Shown: positions 38,343 through 47,397 of the stretch, in pieces
Position numbering within the stretch: position 1 is the first letter of the stretch
Layout of the letters: each line of letters begins with the position of its first letter
Origin: Acidobacteriota bacterium
Lineage (GTDB): Bacteria; Acidobacteriota; Vicinamibacteria; Vicinamibacterales; SCN-69-37
Assembly: GCA_016716905.1 (NCBI GenBank)
Contig: JADJUS010000022.1
Span: 620,001-684,000, forward strand
DNA length: 64,000 nucleotides
Reading direction: 5' to 3'
Made by a program: the position numbers and the translations under genes
Notes under the pieces: generated by a model
Databases searched by the model: none
What the model was told of the DNA's origin: nothing
Seen by the model: only the letters and a program-made list of their open reading frames with translations

Positions 38343-40460
38343 TCAGAACGCGAAACGAATCCCGCCGTTGAGCGTTCTGCCCTCGAGGGGCGCCCAGGCG
38401 GAGACGACGAGTTGGCCGATGGGGCTCGCGACGGGGCGAAGCAGCGGGTTGTAGTCGGACTGGCGGACGTCGGTCAGGTTCTCGAGATTCAGAAACGCGC
38501 GCAAACGGCCGAAGCGGCGTTCGGCGAGCAGACCAATGATGGTGTACGGCGCGCTTTCGGTGCGGTATGGGTTGTCTTCAAGTTGCTGGACGCCGGTGCG
38601 GTACACCTCCAGCCCGACGCGGGCCACGCCGTGTTTCTCCCATGCCGCAATCAGACTGAACGTCCTCCTGGGCGTGAGCGGGACGTTCTCACGGGGCATA
38701 CCCGCCAGGTCGCCAGCCTGTGTGGCATTGACCCATGTATGCGTCGCTGTCGCCACCCACGGACCACTGCGGAAGCGGCCGAACAGCTCGGCGCCCCAGG
38801 TGCGCGTGGACGACGCGGTCCCCTGCGGCTGGTTGAACACCTCGAGCCGGGGAGGGCCGTTGGTGAAAACATGCGCGACCACAGGAGAGTGAATCCGCGA
38901 GCCGAACCACGTACCCGACACCTCCACCGCACCAACTTTGCGGCTGACGTCCGCTGACCAGGTCTCGGCGGTTTCCGCGCGCTCGAGGCGCACAGCGCCA
39001 ACCCGCGTCACGCCGACTTCTTCCACCTCATCCACGAACACCGTGGGCGCGAACGCACCGCGGCCCGCCGAGAATCGCACATCCCACTCGCCAGGCTGCA
39101 ATCGCAACGACGCCCTCGGGCTCCACAGGGCGCCGTACTCAGGATGCGCGTCCACGCGCGCACTCACCGAAAACGACACGGCCGGCGCGAGCGCGATGTC
39201 GTCCTGCACAAAGACGCCGGGAGTGGTCCAGCTGTAGTCGAACCCCGGGGCCAGCAGGTTGCGGTACTTCTGCAGTTCGACCGCCCCACCCACCACAATC
39301 AGGTGCCGGCCGAACGCCCGGCTTAGCGACGCCTCTGCCATCCCAAAGGTGTGGTCATCGTCGTACGCGTTGGTACCGAAGTCGTGATTGTGGTCGAGGA
39401 GAGAGAGGGCGCTTTTGGCAATCACCACGCCGCCGGCCGCACTTCGACGCCAGATGAGGCCCGCATCCGCGCGAGTCGTGTCCACCGACTGGACGGCGCT
39501 GGCGGCGGCGAGTCCACCGCCCCGACGCGACTCCACCGTCACGCCGCCCGACATATCCAGCGATCCGTGTTCGCCTGACGCAAACGTCAACTTCGGCCGC
39601 GCGATGAACCGCCGGTAACGCGGCAAATCCGCCCACCGATCGGCGTCTACATCCGATGCGTCCTGGCCGTGCGCTCCGGCGAGCAAGGTGTAACCCCATT
39701 CCGGTCGCACGGGGCCGCTCAGCCACAACAGGGCATCGGCGCCCGAGCGCGACGTCACGTTGAGCAGCGCCTCACCCGCGTGTTCGGGCGTGGGCCTCCG
39801 CGTCACCAGGTTGATGACACCACCAAGCGCCGACGGACCATACAGCGCCGAGGCTGCGCCCTTGATCACTTCCACCTGCTGCAGATCCATCGGGGGAATC
39901 TGAAGCAAGCCAAGCGACGCGACCTGGGTGCCGTTGATGGGCAGGCCATCGGTCAACACCGAGGTGAACCTTCCGGGCATACCCTGCACTCGCACGGACG
40001 CCGCGCCCAACGCCGGCGCGGTGGGCTGCAACCGGATGCCGCTGGTCTCGTTGAGCAGCATCACGATGTCGCCAGGCGTCATCAAGAGCTTTTCTTCGAT
40101 CTCCTCTCGCACCACCACTTCCACCCGTGTGGCCTGGTCCGACGCCAGCCGCCCGCTTCGCGTGGCGGTGACGATGACCTCTTCCTCCACTTCCAGATCC
40201 TCTTCGAGTTCCACAATCAGTGGCGGCGACGTGGCGCCCACCGCCTGCGAGAACGGCATCAGACCTTCGCGACTCACCACAAGCGTGCACCCGGCTGCCG
40301 GCACCGGCACGGTGGCGCGGCCCTGCGCGTCCGTCTCCACCTTCGCCGCTGCGCACGTCACCACCGCCCCGGCCACCGGCGCGTCGTCGTGCCGAACGGT
40401 CACGAGTACGGGGGTCAGTTGGGTTCCTATGGCAATTGCGACGACGAGAATTGGAAACAT
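38343..40460 (-). CDS. TonB-dependent outer-membrane receptor
   Basis: The protein has 705 residues. After a signal peptide there is a short carboxypeptidase-regulatory-like domain (TPVLVTVRHDDAPVAGAVVTC...GCTLVVSREGLMPFSQAVG). Next comes a TonB-box-like stretch (EEEVIVTATRSGRLASDQ), a plug domain (VEVVVREEIEEKLLMTPGDIVMLLNETSGIRLQPTAPALGAASVRVQGMPGRFTSVLTDGLPI...GAASALYGPSALGGVINLVTRRP) and a long beta-barrel ending in phenylalanine (GGIRFAF). The plug pattern is close to receptors for vitamin B12, metal-chelate or siderophore uptake (BtuB/FepA-like). The neighbouring cobA-hemD gene is suggestive of cobalamin but does not prove the substrate. The gene shares a 33-base divergent promoter region with the M1 peptidase gene. 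Confidence 0.88.
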   Translation of the reverse strand: MFPILVVAIAIGTQLTPVLVTVRHDDAPVAGAVVTCAAAKVETDAQGRATVPVPAAGCTLVVSREGLMPFSQAVGATSPPLIVELEEDLEVEEEVIVTATRSGRLASDQATRVEVVVREEIEEKLLMTPGDIVMLLNETSGIRLQPTAPALGAASVRVQGMPGRFTSVLTDGLPINGTQVASLGLLQIPPMDLQQVEVIKGAASALYGPSALGGVINLVTRRPTPEHAGEALLNVTSRSGADALLWLSGPVRPEWGYTLLAGAHGQDASDVDADRWADLPRYRRFIARPKLTFASGEHGSLDMSGGVTVESRRGGGLAAASAVQSVDTTRADAGLIWRRSAAGGVVIAKSALSLLDHNHDFGTNAYDDDHTFGMAEASLSRAFGRHLIVVGGAVELQKYRNLLAPGFDYSWTTPGVFVQDDIALAPAVSFSVSARVDAHPEYGALWSPRASLRLQPGEWDVRFSAGRGAFAPTVFVDEVEEVGVTRVGAVRLERAETAETWSADVSRKVGAVEVSGTWFGSRIHSPVVAHVFTNGPPRLEVFNQPQGTASSTRTWGAELFGRFRSGPWVATATHTWVNATQAGDLAGMPRENVPLTPRRTFSLIAAWEKHGVARVGLEVYRTGVQQLEDNPYRTESAPYTIIGLLAERRFGRLRAFLNLENLTDVRQSDYNPLLRPVASPIGQLVVSAWAPLEGRTLNGGIRFAF

Positions 40461-40468
40461 TGCTGACT

Positions 40469-40486
40469 ATCGTAATGCGATACGAT
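40469..40486. promoter_or_regulatory. Symmetric divergent promoter: two TACGAT -10 boxes on opposite strands
   Basis: ATCGTA at 40469-40474 and TACGAT at 40481-40486 are perfect inverted copies with ATGCGA between them. Read on each strand they give a TACGAT -10 box, eight bases before the receptor ATG (40460) and seven before the peptidase ATG (40494). Both mRNAs would be leaderless and the two RNA polymerases would compete for the same DNA. Confidence 0.55.
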
Positions 40487-40493
40487 TCGGGCG

Positions 40494-42452
40494 ATGCGGC
40501 GGCGCTCCTCATGGACATTGATCGCGGCCTTCCTGCTGCTTGTTGCGCGGCCGGCGGGGTTCGCGCAGGACGCGGCGCCCGCCCGCTCTCCGCGCAACGC
40601 TTCCTACCAGTTGCTGGCCACACTCGACCCTGAGTCGCACACGATTCACGGCTCAGGCCGCGTCATCTGGCGCAACATCACCACAGTTCCAGCCAACGAC
40701 CTGCGCTTCCATCTCTATTGGAACGCATGGCGCGACGCGAATTCGTCGTGGATGCGCGAACAGCGTCTGGGGCGCAGCTCGGCGCTCACCCGCCGACCAG
40801 CCGACCAGAGCGGCTCGATCGAAATCATTTCCATGGTCGCTCGCGGCACAGACCTGCGACCCAAGGCTACGTTTGTCGCGCCAGACGACGGCAATGCTGA
40901 TGACCGGACGGTGCTGTCGGTGCCGCTCGATCGACCGGTGCTGCCGGGCGAGACGATTGACATCGATATCGCATGGACCTCGCGCGTGCCCGTAACATTC
41001 GCGCGCACTGGACGCCTCGGCCAGTACTACTTCATCGCTCAGTGGTTCCCGAAACTCGGCGTCTTCCAGAACAACGGCGAATGGAACGCGCACCAGTTCC
41101 ACGCCGCCACCGAGTTCTTCTCGGACTTCGGCACATACGACGTCGCGTTGACCGTGCCGAAGGGCTGGACGGTGGGCGCCACGGGCGTGGCGTCGCCCGT
41201 CCTGCCCGGCGCCGAAGGCCAGGACACGCATCGGTTTGTGGCTGACGACGTCCATGACTTCGCGTGGACGACGAGCCCGAACTTCGTTGAACACGTCGAA
41301 CGCTTTGAGCATCCGGGGCTGCCGCCTGTGACCATGCGCCTGCTGTTGCAGCGCGAGCACGCCAAGCAGGCCGAGCGCCATTTCGTCGCCACACGTGCCG
41401 CGTTGCGGTATTACGGGGAGTGGTTTGGGCCATACCCGTACTCCCACATCACCATTGTCGATCCCGTCACGCCGGTGAACCCTGACGAGCAGGGCGGATC
41501 CACGGGTGGGATGGAATACCCGATGCTGTTCACGGCGGGCACGCGCAACTGGGCGCCGCTCGACGGTTCACAACCCGAGAGCGTCACCATCCACGAAGCC
41601 GGACACCAATTCTGGTACGGCATCGTCGCCACAAACGAGTTTGAACATGCGTGGATGGACGAAGGGCTGAACACCTACGCAACCGCACGGGTGATCGATG
41701 AAGCCCTGCCAAACAAGTTCGTGACGGTGGAACGCTACTTCGGCGGATTCGTGCCCTGGGCGTTCACTGATGTCAGGTGGTCGCGGGCCATTGATGGCAA
41801 CCGGTTGAACGCCTACCGGCCTGTGGCCACGTACGACACGCAGTCCACGCCGACATGGCGCTACTGGCCGGGCAGCGCCAGCCAGATTTCCTACAACAAG
41901 ACCGCGCTCTGGCTGGCCACGCTTGAACGTTACCTCGGCTGGGAGACGATGCAGCGGGTGCTGGCCACGCATTTTTCACGAGGCGCGTTCCGGCACCCGA
42001 CGCCTGAGGAGTTTTTTGCGATCGCCAGCGAGGTGGCGGGCGCAGATCTGACGTGGTTCTTCGACGCGACCGTTCGCAGCAGTGCGGCGTTTGATTACGC
42101 GGTGACGCAGGTGACCAATACGCCGGCGGCCGATGGGTTCGAATCCGTGGTGGTCGTGCGCCGCCTGCAGGATGGCGTCTTCCCGCTGACCATCAAGCGC
42201 ACCTATGCGGACGGCACGACGGACATGACCGCGTGGGACGGCCAGAACCGATGGGAGGCGATCGTCGATCACGGCCCGTCGCCGATCGTGCGCGTGGAGG
42301 TCGATCCGAACCGCATCCTGATGCTCGACCTGAATTACACGAACAACTCGTGGACGGCGACACCACAAGCGCCCGCGGCTGCACGCAGGTGGTCGTTGCG
42401 CTGGATGGGCTGGCTGCAGGAAGTGATGCTGACGTATGCGTTCTTCTCCTGA
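40494..42452 (+). CDS. Secreted M1-family metallopeptidase
   Basis: The protein has 652 residues with signal peptide MRRRSSWTLIAAFLLLVARPAGFAQ. The zinc site is HEAGHQFWYGIVATNEFEHAWMDEGLNTY, with HExxH and the downstream Glu ligand at the spacing of the M1 gluzincins. The GAMEN-like exopeptidase motif is GGMEYPM. The N-terminal part is the beta saddle domain (YQLLATLDPESHTIHGSGRVIWRN), which is usual in bacterial M1 proteins. It would remove N-terminal residues from peptides outside the cytoplasm. It is expressed divergently from the TonB receptor. Together they may take up and process a peptide-linked ligand, which is inference from position. Confidence 0.88.
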   Translation: MRRRSSWTLIAAFLLLVARPAGFAQDAAPARSPRNASYQLLATLDPESHTIHGSGRVIWRNITTVPANDLRFHLYWNAWRDANSSWMREQRLGRSSALTRRPADQSGSIEIISMVARGTDLRPKATFVAPDDGNADDRTVLSVPLDRPVLPGETIDIDIAWTSRVPVTFARTGRLGQYYFIAQWFPKLGVFQNNGEWNAHQFHAATEFFSDFGTYDVALTVPKGWTVGATGVASPVLPGAEGQDTHRFVADDVHDFAWTTSPNFVEHVERFEHPGLPPVTMRLLLQREHAKQAERHFVATRAALRYYGEWFGPYPYSHITIVDPVTPVNPDEQGGSTGGMEYPMLFTAGTRNWAPLDGSQPESVTIHEAGHQFWYGIVATNEFEHAWMDEGLNTYATARVIDEALPNKFVTVERYFGGFVPWAFTDVRWSRAIDGNRLNAYRPVATYDTQSTPTWRYWPGSASQISYNKTALWLATLERYLGWETMQRVLATHFSRGAFRHPTPEEFFAIASEVAGADLTWFFDATVRSSAAFDYAVTQVTNTPAADGFESVVVVRRLQDGVFPLTIKRTYADGTTDMTAWDGQNRWEAIVDHGPSPIVRVEVDPNRILMLDLNYTNNSWTATPQAPAAARRWSLRWMGWLQEVMLTYAFFS

Positions 42453-43542
42453 CGTGAAAACGACCTCAGAGGTCGTTTCCGCTAAGCCGGGTCCGGAAAC
42501 GACCTCTGAGGTCGTTTTCACCCCGAGGGCGACCGCCCTGGGTGCTTTTTTAGAAGGGTGGCGCCGGGCGCTCGCCGCGCCTGCCATCACGCTGGGCGTG
42601 CTGGCCGCGCTGTTCCTGATGGCGTTGCCGCTGGGGCTCGCGCTGCGCGGCATGCTTGTCGAACACCTGGGCCCCAGCGTGGTCGCTGAGCGCGCGGCGT
42701 GGGGATGGGAGGCGGGATGGGCGGCCGAATTTGCCGCGCAGGCGCAGGGACTGGGGCGCACGTTCACGCACGAGATCCTGGGGTTCGGCGGAACCCTCTC
42801 GATCATCGGCGGGTTCTTTGACGCCAAGCCGCTGCCCCCGGTGGTGGCCGGCGCGGCGGCAGCCTACGCGGTGTTGTGGATCTTCCTCTCGGGAGGCATC
42901 CTCGATCGATTCGCGCGCGCGCGTCCGGTGCGCACGGCGGCGTTTTTTGCCTCGTGCGGCGTGTTCTTCTGGCGGTTCCTCCGCCTCGGTGTGATGGTGG
43001 GCGCCGCGTACTGGGCGCTGTTCGCGTGGCTGCATCCGTTCCTGTTCGGGACGTTGTGGAACTCGTGGACGGCCGGCATGACCACTGAACGTGAAGCCAT
43101 GGCAGTGCGCGCGGGACTGTACCTGGTCTTTGCTCTCGCGCTCGCGCTGGTGAGCCTCATCGCCGACTACGCCAAAGTGCGCGCGGTGGTGGAAGACCGC
43201 CGGAGCATGATCAGCGCGCTGGGCGCGTCGATGCGATTCCTCCGCCGCCGCCCGTTCCGGGTCTTCGGCCTGTATCTGCTCAGCGCGCTCGCATCCATCG
43301 TGGTGGTGCGCGTGTGGTTCACCGCCGCTCCGTCGGCATGGGCCTCGGTGCCGGTCGCGTTCCTTCTGACGCAGGTGTACCTGTTGTTTCGGGTGTGGGC
43401 GAAACTGGCGTGGATGGCGGGCGAGGTGGTGTTCTTCCAGGGCGAACTGGCGCACGCCACCTACACGGCGGCGCCCCTGCAGATGTGGCCCGACTCTCCG
43501 GCAGCCGAGGCGATCGAGAATCTCGTCTCCAGGACCCGCTGA
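42436..43542 (+). CDS. Multi-pass membrane protein of unknown function, 5' end formed by a repeat element
   Basis: About 360 residues with six hydrophobic segments (for example APAITLGVLAALFLMALPLGLALRGM; PVVAGAAAAYAVLWIFLSGGILDRFARARP; GMTTEREAMAVRAGLYLVFALALALVSLIADYAKVRAVVEDRRSM). Proteins with the GGILDRYAR and DYAKVRAVVEDRRSM patterns are conserved in Acidobacteriota without known function. The conserved part begins near ALGAFLEGWRRAL. Everything before it is encoded by palindromic copy 5, which reads as KTTSEVVS and ETTSEVVF. Start candidates are ATG 42436, which overlaps the peptidase gene by 17 bases, or GTG 42454 at the element edge. The insertion has thus supplied a new start. Co-transcription with the peptidase gene is likely. 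Confidence 0.68.
   Translation: MRSSPDVKTTSEVVSAKPGPETTSEVVFTPRATALGAFLEGWRRALAAPAITLGVLAALFLMALPLGLALRGMLVEHLGPSVVAERAAWGWEAGWAAEFAAQAQGLGRTFTHEILGFGGTLSIIGGFFDAKPLPPVVAGAAAAYAVLWIFLSGGILDRFARARPVRTAAFFASCGVFFWRFLRLGVMVGAAYWALFAWLHPFLFGTLWNSWTAGMTTEREAMAVRAGLYLVFALALALVSLIADYAKVRAVVEDRRSMISALGASMRFLRRRPFRVFGLYLLSALASIVVVRVWFTAAPSAWASVPVAFLLTQVYLLFRVWAKLAWMAGEVVFFQGELAHATYTAAPLQMWPDSPAAEAIENLVSRTR
42454..42521. repeat. Palindromic element, copy 5 of the AAACGACCTCTGAGGT family
   Basis: Perfect 27-base arms (42454-42480 and 42495-42521) with a 14-base centre. Each arm is itself a palindrome around one base (AAACGACCTC-A-GAGGTCGTTT), so the DNA can fold in more than one way. It starts one base after the stop codon of the M1 peptidase gene. 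Confidence 0.92.
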
Positions 43543-43584
43543 GATGTTTCACACGAGGCATGAAGGTCTGAAGGAACCCGGCTG

Positions 43585-43590
43585 TAGAAT
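43585..43590 (+). promoter_or_regulatory. Candidate -10 box (TAGAAT) of nadE
   Basis: TAGAAT ends five bases before the nadE ATG at 43596, matching the close spacing seen for other genes in this window. Confidence 0.45.
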
Positions 43591-43595
43591 TTCTT

Positions 43596-44363
43596 ATGTT
43601 TTCTAAACGTGCAAATGTGCTCGTTCAATGGTTGCGGGACCGCGCGGAGGCCGCCGGGGCCCACGGGTTTGTGCTTGGCCTGAGCGGCGGTATTGACTCG
43701 GCGGTGGTCGCCCGGCTGTGCCAGATGGCCACGCCCAATCGCGTGCTCGGCGTCATCCTGCCGTGTTACAGCCATGCGCAGGATGAAGCGGACGCCTATG
43801 TCATGGCGGATGCCTTTGGCATCCCCACCGCGAAGGTGGATCTGTCGGGCCCCTTCGACGCGCTCACCGGCGAACTGCACGCGGCCATCAAGAACCTGCC
43901 GCGCACGGTGCACGTGACCGACATCAAACAGCAGATGCCGGAGGCGAATATCAAGCCGCGCCTGCGAATGACGTCGCTGTATTTCATCGCCAACTCGCTG
44001 AACTACCTGGTGGCCGGCACCGGCAATCGCAGCGAACTGACCCTGGGCTACTTCACGAAATACGGCGACGGCGGCTGCGACGTATTGCCCATCGGCGCGC
44101 TGCTCAAGAGCGAAGTGCGCTCACTGGCCAAAGAACTCAGTGTGCCCAAGGCCATCATCAACAAGCCCCCGTCAGCCGGCCTCTGGATCGGCCAGACGGA
44201 CGAAGCCGAAATGGGCTTCAGCTACGACACGCTCGAGAAGTACCTGACGGAAGGGCCTTCGGCGGTGCCGCCGGAAACGGCCGCACGGATCGAGACGCTG
44301 CGGCGCACGTCGGACCACAAGCGCGCCACTCCGCCGATCGCACCTCCCGAAACTGAGAAGTGA
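43596..44363 (+). CDS. nadE: NH3-dependent NAD+ synthetase
   Basis: The protein has 255 residues, the usual size of the ammonia-dependent enzyme without the glutaminase domain. The pyrophosphatase P-loop is LGLSGGIDSAVVARL (about 27-41). Substrate-binding features include GTGNRSELTLGYFTKYGDGGCDVLPIGALLKSEVR and the C-terminal IINKPPSAGLWIGQTDEAEMGFSYDTLEKYL. It makes NAD+ from deamido-NAD+, ATP and ammonia in the cytoplasm. The closely spaced TAGAAT box suggests its own leaderless promoter. It ends four bases before the convergent gamma-glutamyltransferase gene. Confidence 0.95.
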   Translation: MFSKRANVLVQWLRDRAEAAGAHGFVLGLSGGIDSAVVARLCQMATPNRVLGVILPCYSHAQDEADAYVMADAFGIPTAKVDLSGPFDALTGELHAAIKNLPRTVHVTDIKQQMPEANIKPRLRMTSLYFIANSLNYLVAGTGNRSELTLGYFTKYGDGGCDVLPIGALLKSEVRSLAKELSVPKAIINKPPSAGLWIGQTDEAEMGFSYDTLEKYLTEGPSAVPPETAARIETLRRTSDHKRATPPIAPPETEK

Positions 44364-44367
44364 TCGC

Positions 44368-47343
44368 CTAGCGCGCGCCATGAGAGCGCCGCGGCTCCGC
44401 CCCGCCCTCGACCGTCCCCTTCGCCGCATTCACCAGCGCCACCGCCGCGTAGCCCTGCGCCACTTCGCCCTTGCGGCCGACACGGGCGAACGCGTGGCCC
44501 ATGGCTTCCAGTTTCTCAAGCAGCGATCGCGGGATGCGGTCTTCAATCTGCACGCGTGAGCCGGTGGCCGTGCTGCCGATGAGCATCCGCGGCGCCTCGA
44601 TGGCGCGCTGCGCCCCCATCCCGCCATCCACCACGTTCAGGATGATGTTGTAGACCGAGGCCGGAATCCACGCATTGCCGGCCGCGCCCACCGCCAGCCG
44701 CGGCGTGAAGCCCTGAATGCCGTAGCGCCCCGGGTCACCTTCGCTTGGCGCGAACACGAGGGTCGGGACGCTCGTGGATGACGCACGCTGCAATGGCAGC
44801 ATCGATCCGTACCCGGTGCCCCGCCCACCGCGGAAGTGGTCGTTGTAGAGGAACCCCAGGCCCTTCGAAACGTAGAAGTTGCCACCCCAAGTGGAAAGCG
44901 TCTGCGTCACCGCCACCATGTTGCCCTCGGCATCTGCCGCAGCAAATGACGTGGTGCCCGTCTGGATGCCGGGGCCGGCCACACCATCGGCCACCGCTCG
45001 ATCAAACGCTTCGTAGTAATTGCCGGCCGCTTGTCCCAGCGGCGTGGGCGCCCCGCCGCGCCCTCGGCCACCCTGCGCCACGTACGCCTTCTGGGGGTTG
45101 ATGAGTTTGTACCGCTCGAGCGCGTGGCCCGGTTGCAGGTGGTTCCCGAGGTCAATCGGCCACCTCTCCGGATCGGCGATCTGCACGCCGCCGTCGCGCA
45201 CACGCCACGCCTCAATGACGTGGTGCAGATACTCCGCATCGGTCGTGTAGGTCGCACCAGGCTTCGGCGTGTAGTTGTCCAGAATCTGAAGTGTTTCGAT
45301 CAGTTGCGCCCCTGTCGGAACAGGTGGCGGCGCCGAATACACGGCATGGCCGCGATACCGCCCTTCAAGCGGCTTCCTCTCCATGGCGCGGTACTGCGCC
45401 AGATCTTCGAGCGAGATGATGCCGCCATTCGCGGCCATGTCCTCGGCGATCCTGCGCGCGATGGATCCGCGGTAAAACGACTGGCCGCCCTCCTTCGCCA
45501 GCACCTTCAGGGTCTCGGCATAGTCCTTGTTGATGAAGCGATCGCCCTTCTTCGGCACCTGGCCGCCGGGCAGATAGATCTTCGCCGCTTCGGGGTACTT
45601 GGAAAATCCCGCGCGGCCTTCCGCAATGGTCGTGGGCAGCGCCTCGTCGAGGATGTACCCGTTTTCCGCCAACTCGATCGCAGGCGCAAGCACCTGCTGC
45701 CACGTCACCTTCTTGCTGCCGTACTTCTGGAACAGCAGATCGAGACCCGCCACAACGCCGGGAATGTTCGCCACCGTCGGCCCGTCTCCAGCCGTGCGCT
45801 GGCCCGCCGCCGTGAAGATCTTCGGATTGTCGAACGTCGCCCGCACCGGCGTCATGTCCTTGTATTCGATGACCACCGGTTCGGTCATGCCCTTCAGAAA
45901 CAGGATGGCCTGGCCGTCGCCGCCAATGCCCGACGCATCGGGCTCCACCACACCCAACGCAAACGACGTGGCCACGATGGCGTCAACGATGTTGCCGCCG
46001 AGTTCAATCATCCGGGCGCCGGCCGCCGACGCCAGCGGATGCCCCGACGCCACGACGCCGGTCTTTGTTTCGACGACCGGCTTGATGAGCGGCTGCTCGG
46101 CAACCATCGCATCCACAACGTCTTCCACCTCGCGAGCGGTGCGCGCGGCAAGCGCCGCGGGGCGATGCTTCGTGCGCAGCGCATCCCACGCCGCTGCGGA
46201 TTCACCAGTCGAGTAATACAGCGACTTCAGCGTCTGCCACGCGCGGTCGAACTGGCTCACCCATCGGCCGGCTGCCGGCGTAGGCGCAGTCACACCGCGG
46301 ACCTGATCGTCCACACGCCGCGGCGCCGCCACACGCCACAGTTGCAGCGTGTCGGCTTCCGCAAACGCGGCAGGCGCATCGTCATCATTCCGCACAGGAT
46401 TGCCGTTGTAGCCGCCGGCTGCGGCAGCCACCGTCGCGATGGCCATCGTCTGCCCATCGGGCGACCAGGCGGAAGCGCCGGCTCGGCGCGACGCCAGCAC
46501 CACGGGCAGCACAGGCGCCGCACCTCCGCCGCCGCGGGCCCCGCCAGGGCCGGCCGCACGACCCCGTGCCGGAGCCTCCACGCCGCCGGCAACTGCAGGC
46601 GCAGGCAGCTCGGTCACGAACGTGCCGGTACCAAGTCCCGCACGCGACGCCAGGTACGACACGCGCTGGTTGTCGGGCGCCCACGCAGGGAATCGCTCCT
46701 CACCGCCGCCCCTGGTCACGCGAACCAGGCGCGCGGTCTCCGTGCCGGAAGCCAGATCGCGTACGAACACGTCGGCCCGATCGCCGGGTTCCAGATCGCG
46801 CTCCGACACAAACACCACGCGCCGGCCATCTGGCGACACCTGCGCCTGCCACTCGGAGACGTCGTCGGGTGTGATCTTCACTGGCGCGCCGGAGCCGTCA
46901 GTCCCTATCGCGTGAATCTGCCATCGTCCTCCTGCAGGACGATGGGAGAAGACGAGGCGGCCGTCGCGCGTCCATGACGGCCAGCGTTCGTCGCCGGCGA
47001 TCGAGGTGACCTTGCGCGCCGGTCCACCGGCGGCGGGCACAACATACAGGTCGTACGCACCGGCGACATCGGCCGAGAACGCGATGGTCTTGCCGTCGGG
47101 CGACCACGCGGGGTCCCGCTCGCTCACCCACTCGCCTCGAGTCGTGACAACACGTTTTTCGTCACGGCCGTCCGGGGTGATGGTCCAGAGTTCGTCGAGC
47201 CACGAGACGGCGAGACGCCGCCCATCGGGCGCGAAGGCCGGATCGCGCATGCCGCTGAGCGACGCGGGCGCCTGTGCGGAAAACGCAGTGACGGCAAACG
47301 CGGCCATGGCCGCGGTGACAACCAGGGGGGATGATCGACGCAT
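44368..47343 (-). CDS. Tricorn/TolB-like beta-propeller fused to gamma-glutamyltransferase
   Basis: The secreted protein has 991 residues. After a signal peptide (to about residue 24) come repeated propeller blades of the TolB/PD40 kind (RDPAFAPDGRRLAVSWLDELWTITPDGRDE; RDPAWSPDGKTIAFSADVAG; ERWPSWTRDGRLVFSHRP; EWQAQVSPDGRRVVFVSERD). Next is a short segment like the core-adjacent part of tricorn proteases (FDRAWQTLKSLYYSTGESAAAWDALRTKHRP). From about 430 to the end lies a full gamma-glutamyltransferase: GVVASGHPLASAAGARMIELGGNIVDAIVATSFALGVVEPDASGIGGDGQ, and the nucleophile Thr in GTTSFAAADAEGNMVAVTQTLS, where autocleavage would occur. It would hydrolyse or transfer the gamma-glutamyl group of glutathione or peptides. 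The fusion is unusual. Confidence 0.85.
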   Translation of the reverse strand: MRRSSPLVVTAAMAAFAVTAFSAQAPASLSGMRDPAFAPDGRRLAVSWLDELWTITPDGRDEKRVVTTRGEWVSERDPAWSPDGKTIAFSADVAGAYDLYVVPAAGGPARKVTSIAGDERWPSWTRDGRLVFSHRPAGGRWQIHAIGTDGSGAPVKITPDDVSEWQAQVSPDGRRVVFVSERDLEPGDRADVFVRDLASGTETARLVRVTRGGGEERFPAWAPDNQRVSYLASRAGLGTGTFVTELPAPAVAGGVEAPARGRAAGPGGARGGGGAAPVLPVVLASRRAGASAWSPDGQTMAIATVAAAAGGYNGNPVRNDDDAPAAFAEADTLQLWRVAAPRRVDDQVRGVTAPTPAAGRWVSQFDRAWQTLKSLYYSTGESAAAWDALRTKHRPAALAARTAREVEDVVDAMVAEQPLIKPVVETKTGVVASGHPLASAAGARMIELGGNIVDAIVATSFALGVVEPDASGIGGDGQAILFLKGMTEPVVIEYKDMTPVRATFDNPKIFTAAGQRTAGDGPTVANIPGVVAGLDLLFQKYGSKKVTWQQVLAPAIELAENGYILDEALPTTIAEGRAGFSKYPEAAKIYLPGGQVPKKGDRFINKDYAETLKVLAKEGGQSFYRGSIARRIAEDMAANGGIISLEDLAQYRAMERKPLEGRYRGHAVYSAPPPVPTGAQLIETLQILDNYTPKPGATYTTDAEYLHHVIEAWRVRDGGVQIADPERWPIDLGNHLQPGHALERYKLINPQKAYVAQGGRGRGGAPTPLGQAAGNYYEAFDRAVADGVAGPGIQTGTTSFAAADAEGNMVAVTQTLSTWGGNFYVSKGLGFLYNDHFRGGRGTGYGSMLPLQRASSTSVPTLVFAPSEGDPGRYGIQGFTPRLAVGAAGNAWIPASVYNIILNVVDGGMGAQRAIEAPRMLIGSTATGSRVQIEDRIPRSLLEKLEAMGHAFARVGRKGEVAQGYAAVALVNAAKGTVEGGAEPRRSHGAR

Positions 47344-47397
47344 CCCGGGATGATACTGCGCTTGTCTTCGCCGGGTCTGAAGACGGCCTCCGAGGAC

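Noticed and set aside
45031..46977. Plus-strand frame of 648 codons inside the gamma-glutamyltransferase gene
   Set aside because: Antisense shadow: Arg-rich composition typical of the reverse strand of high-GC genes, no motif.
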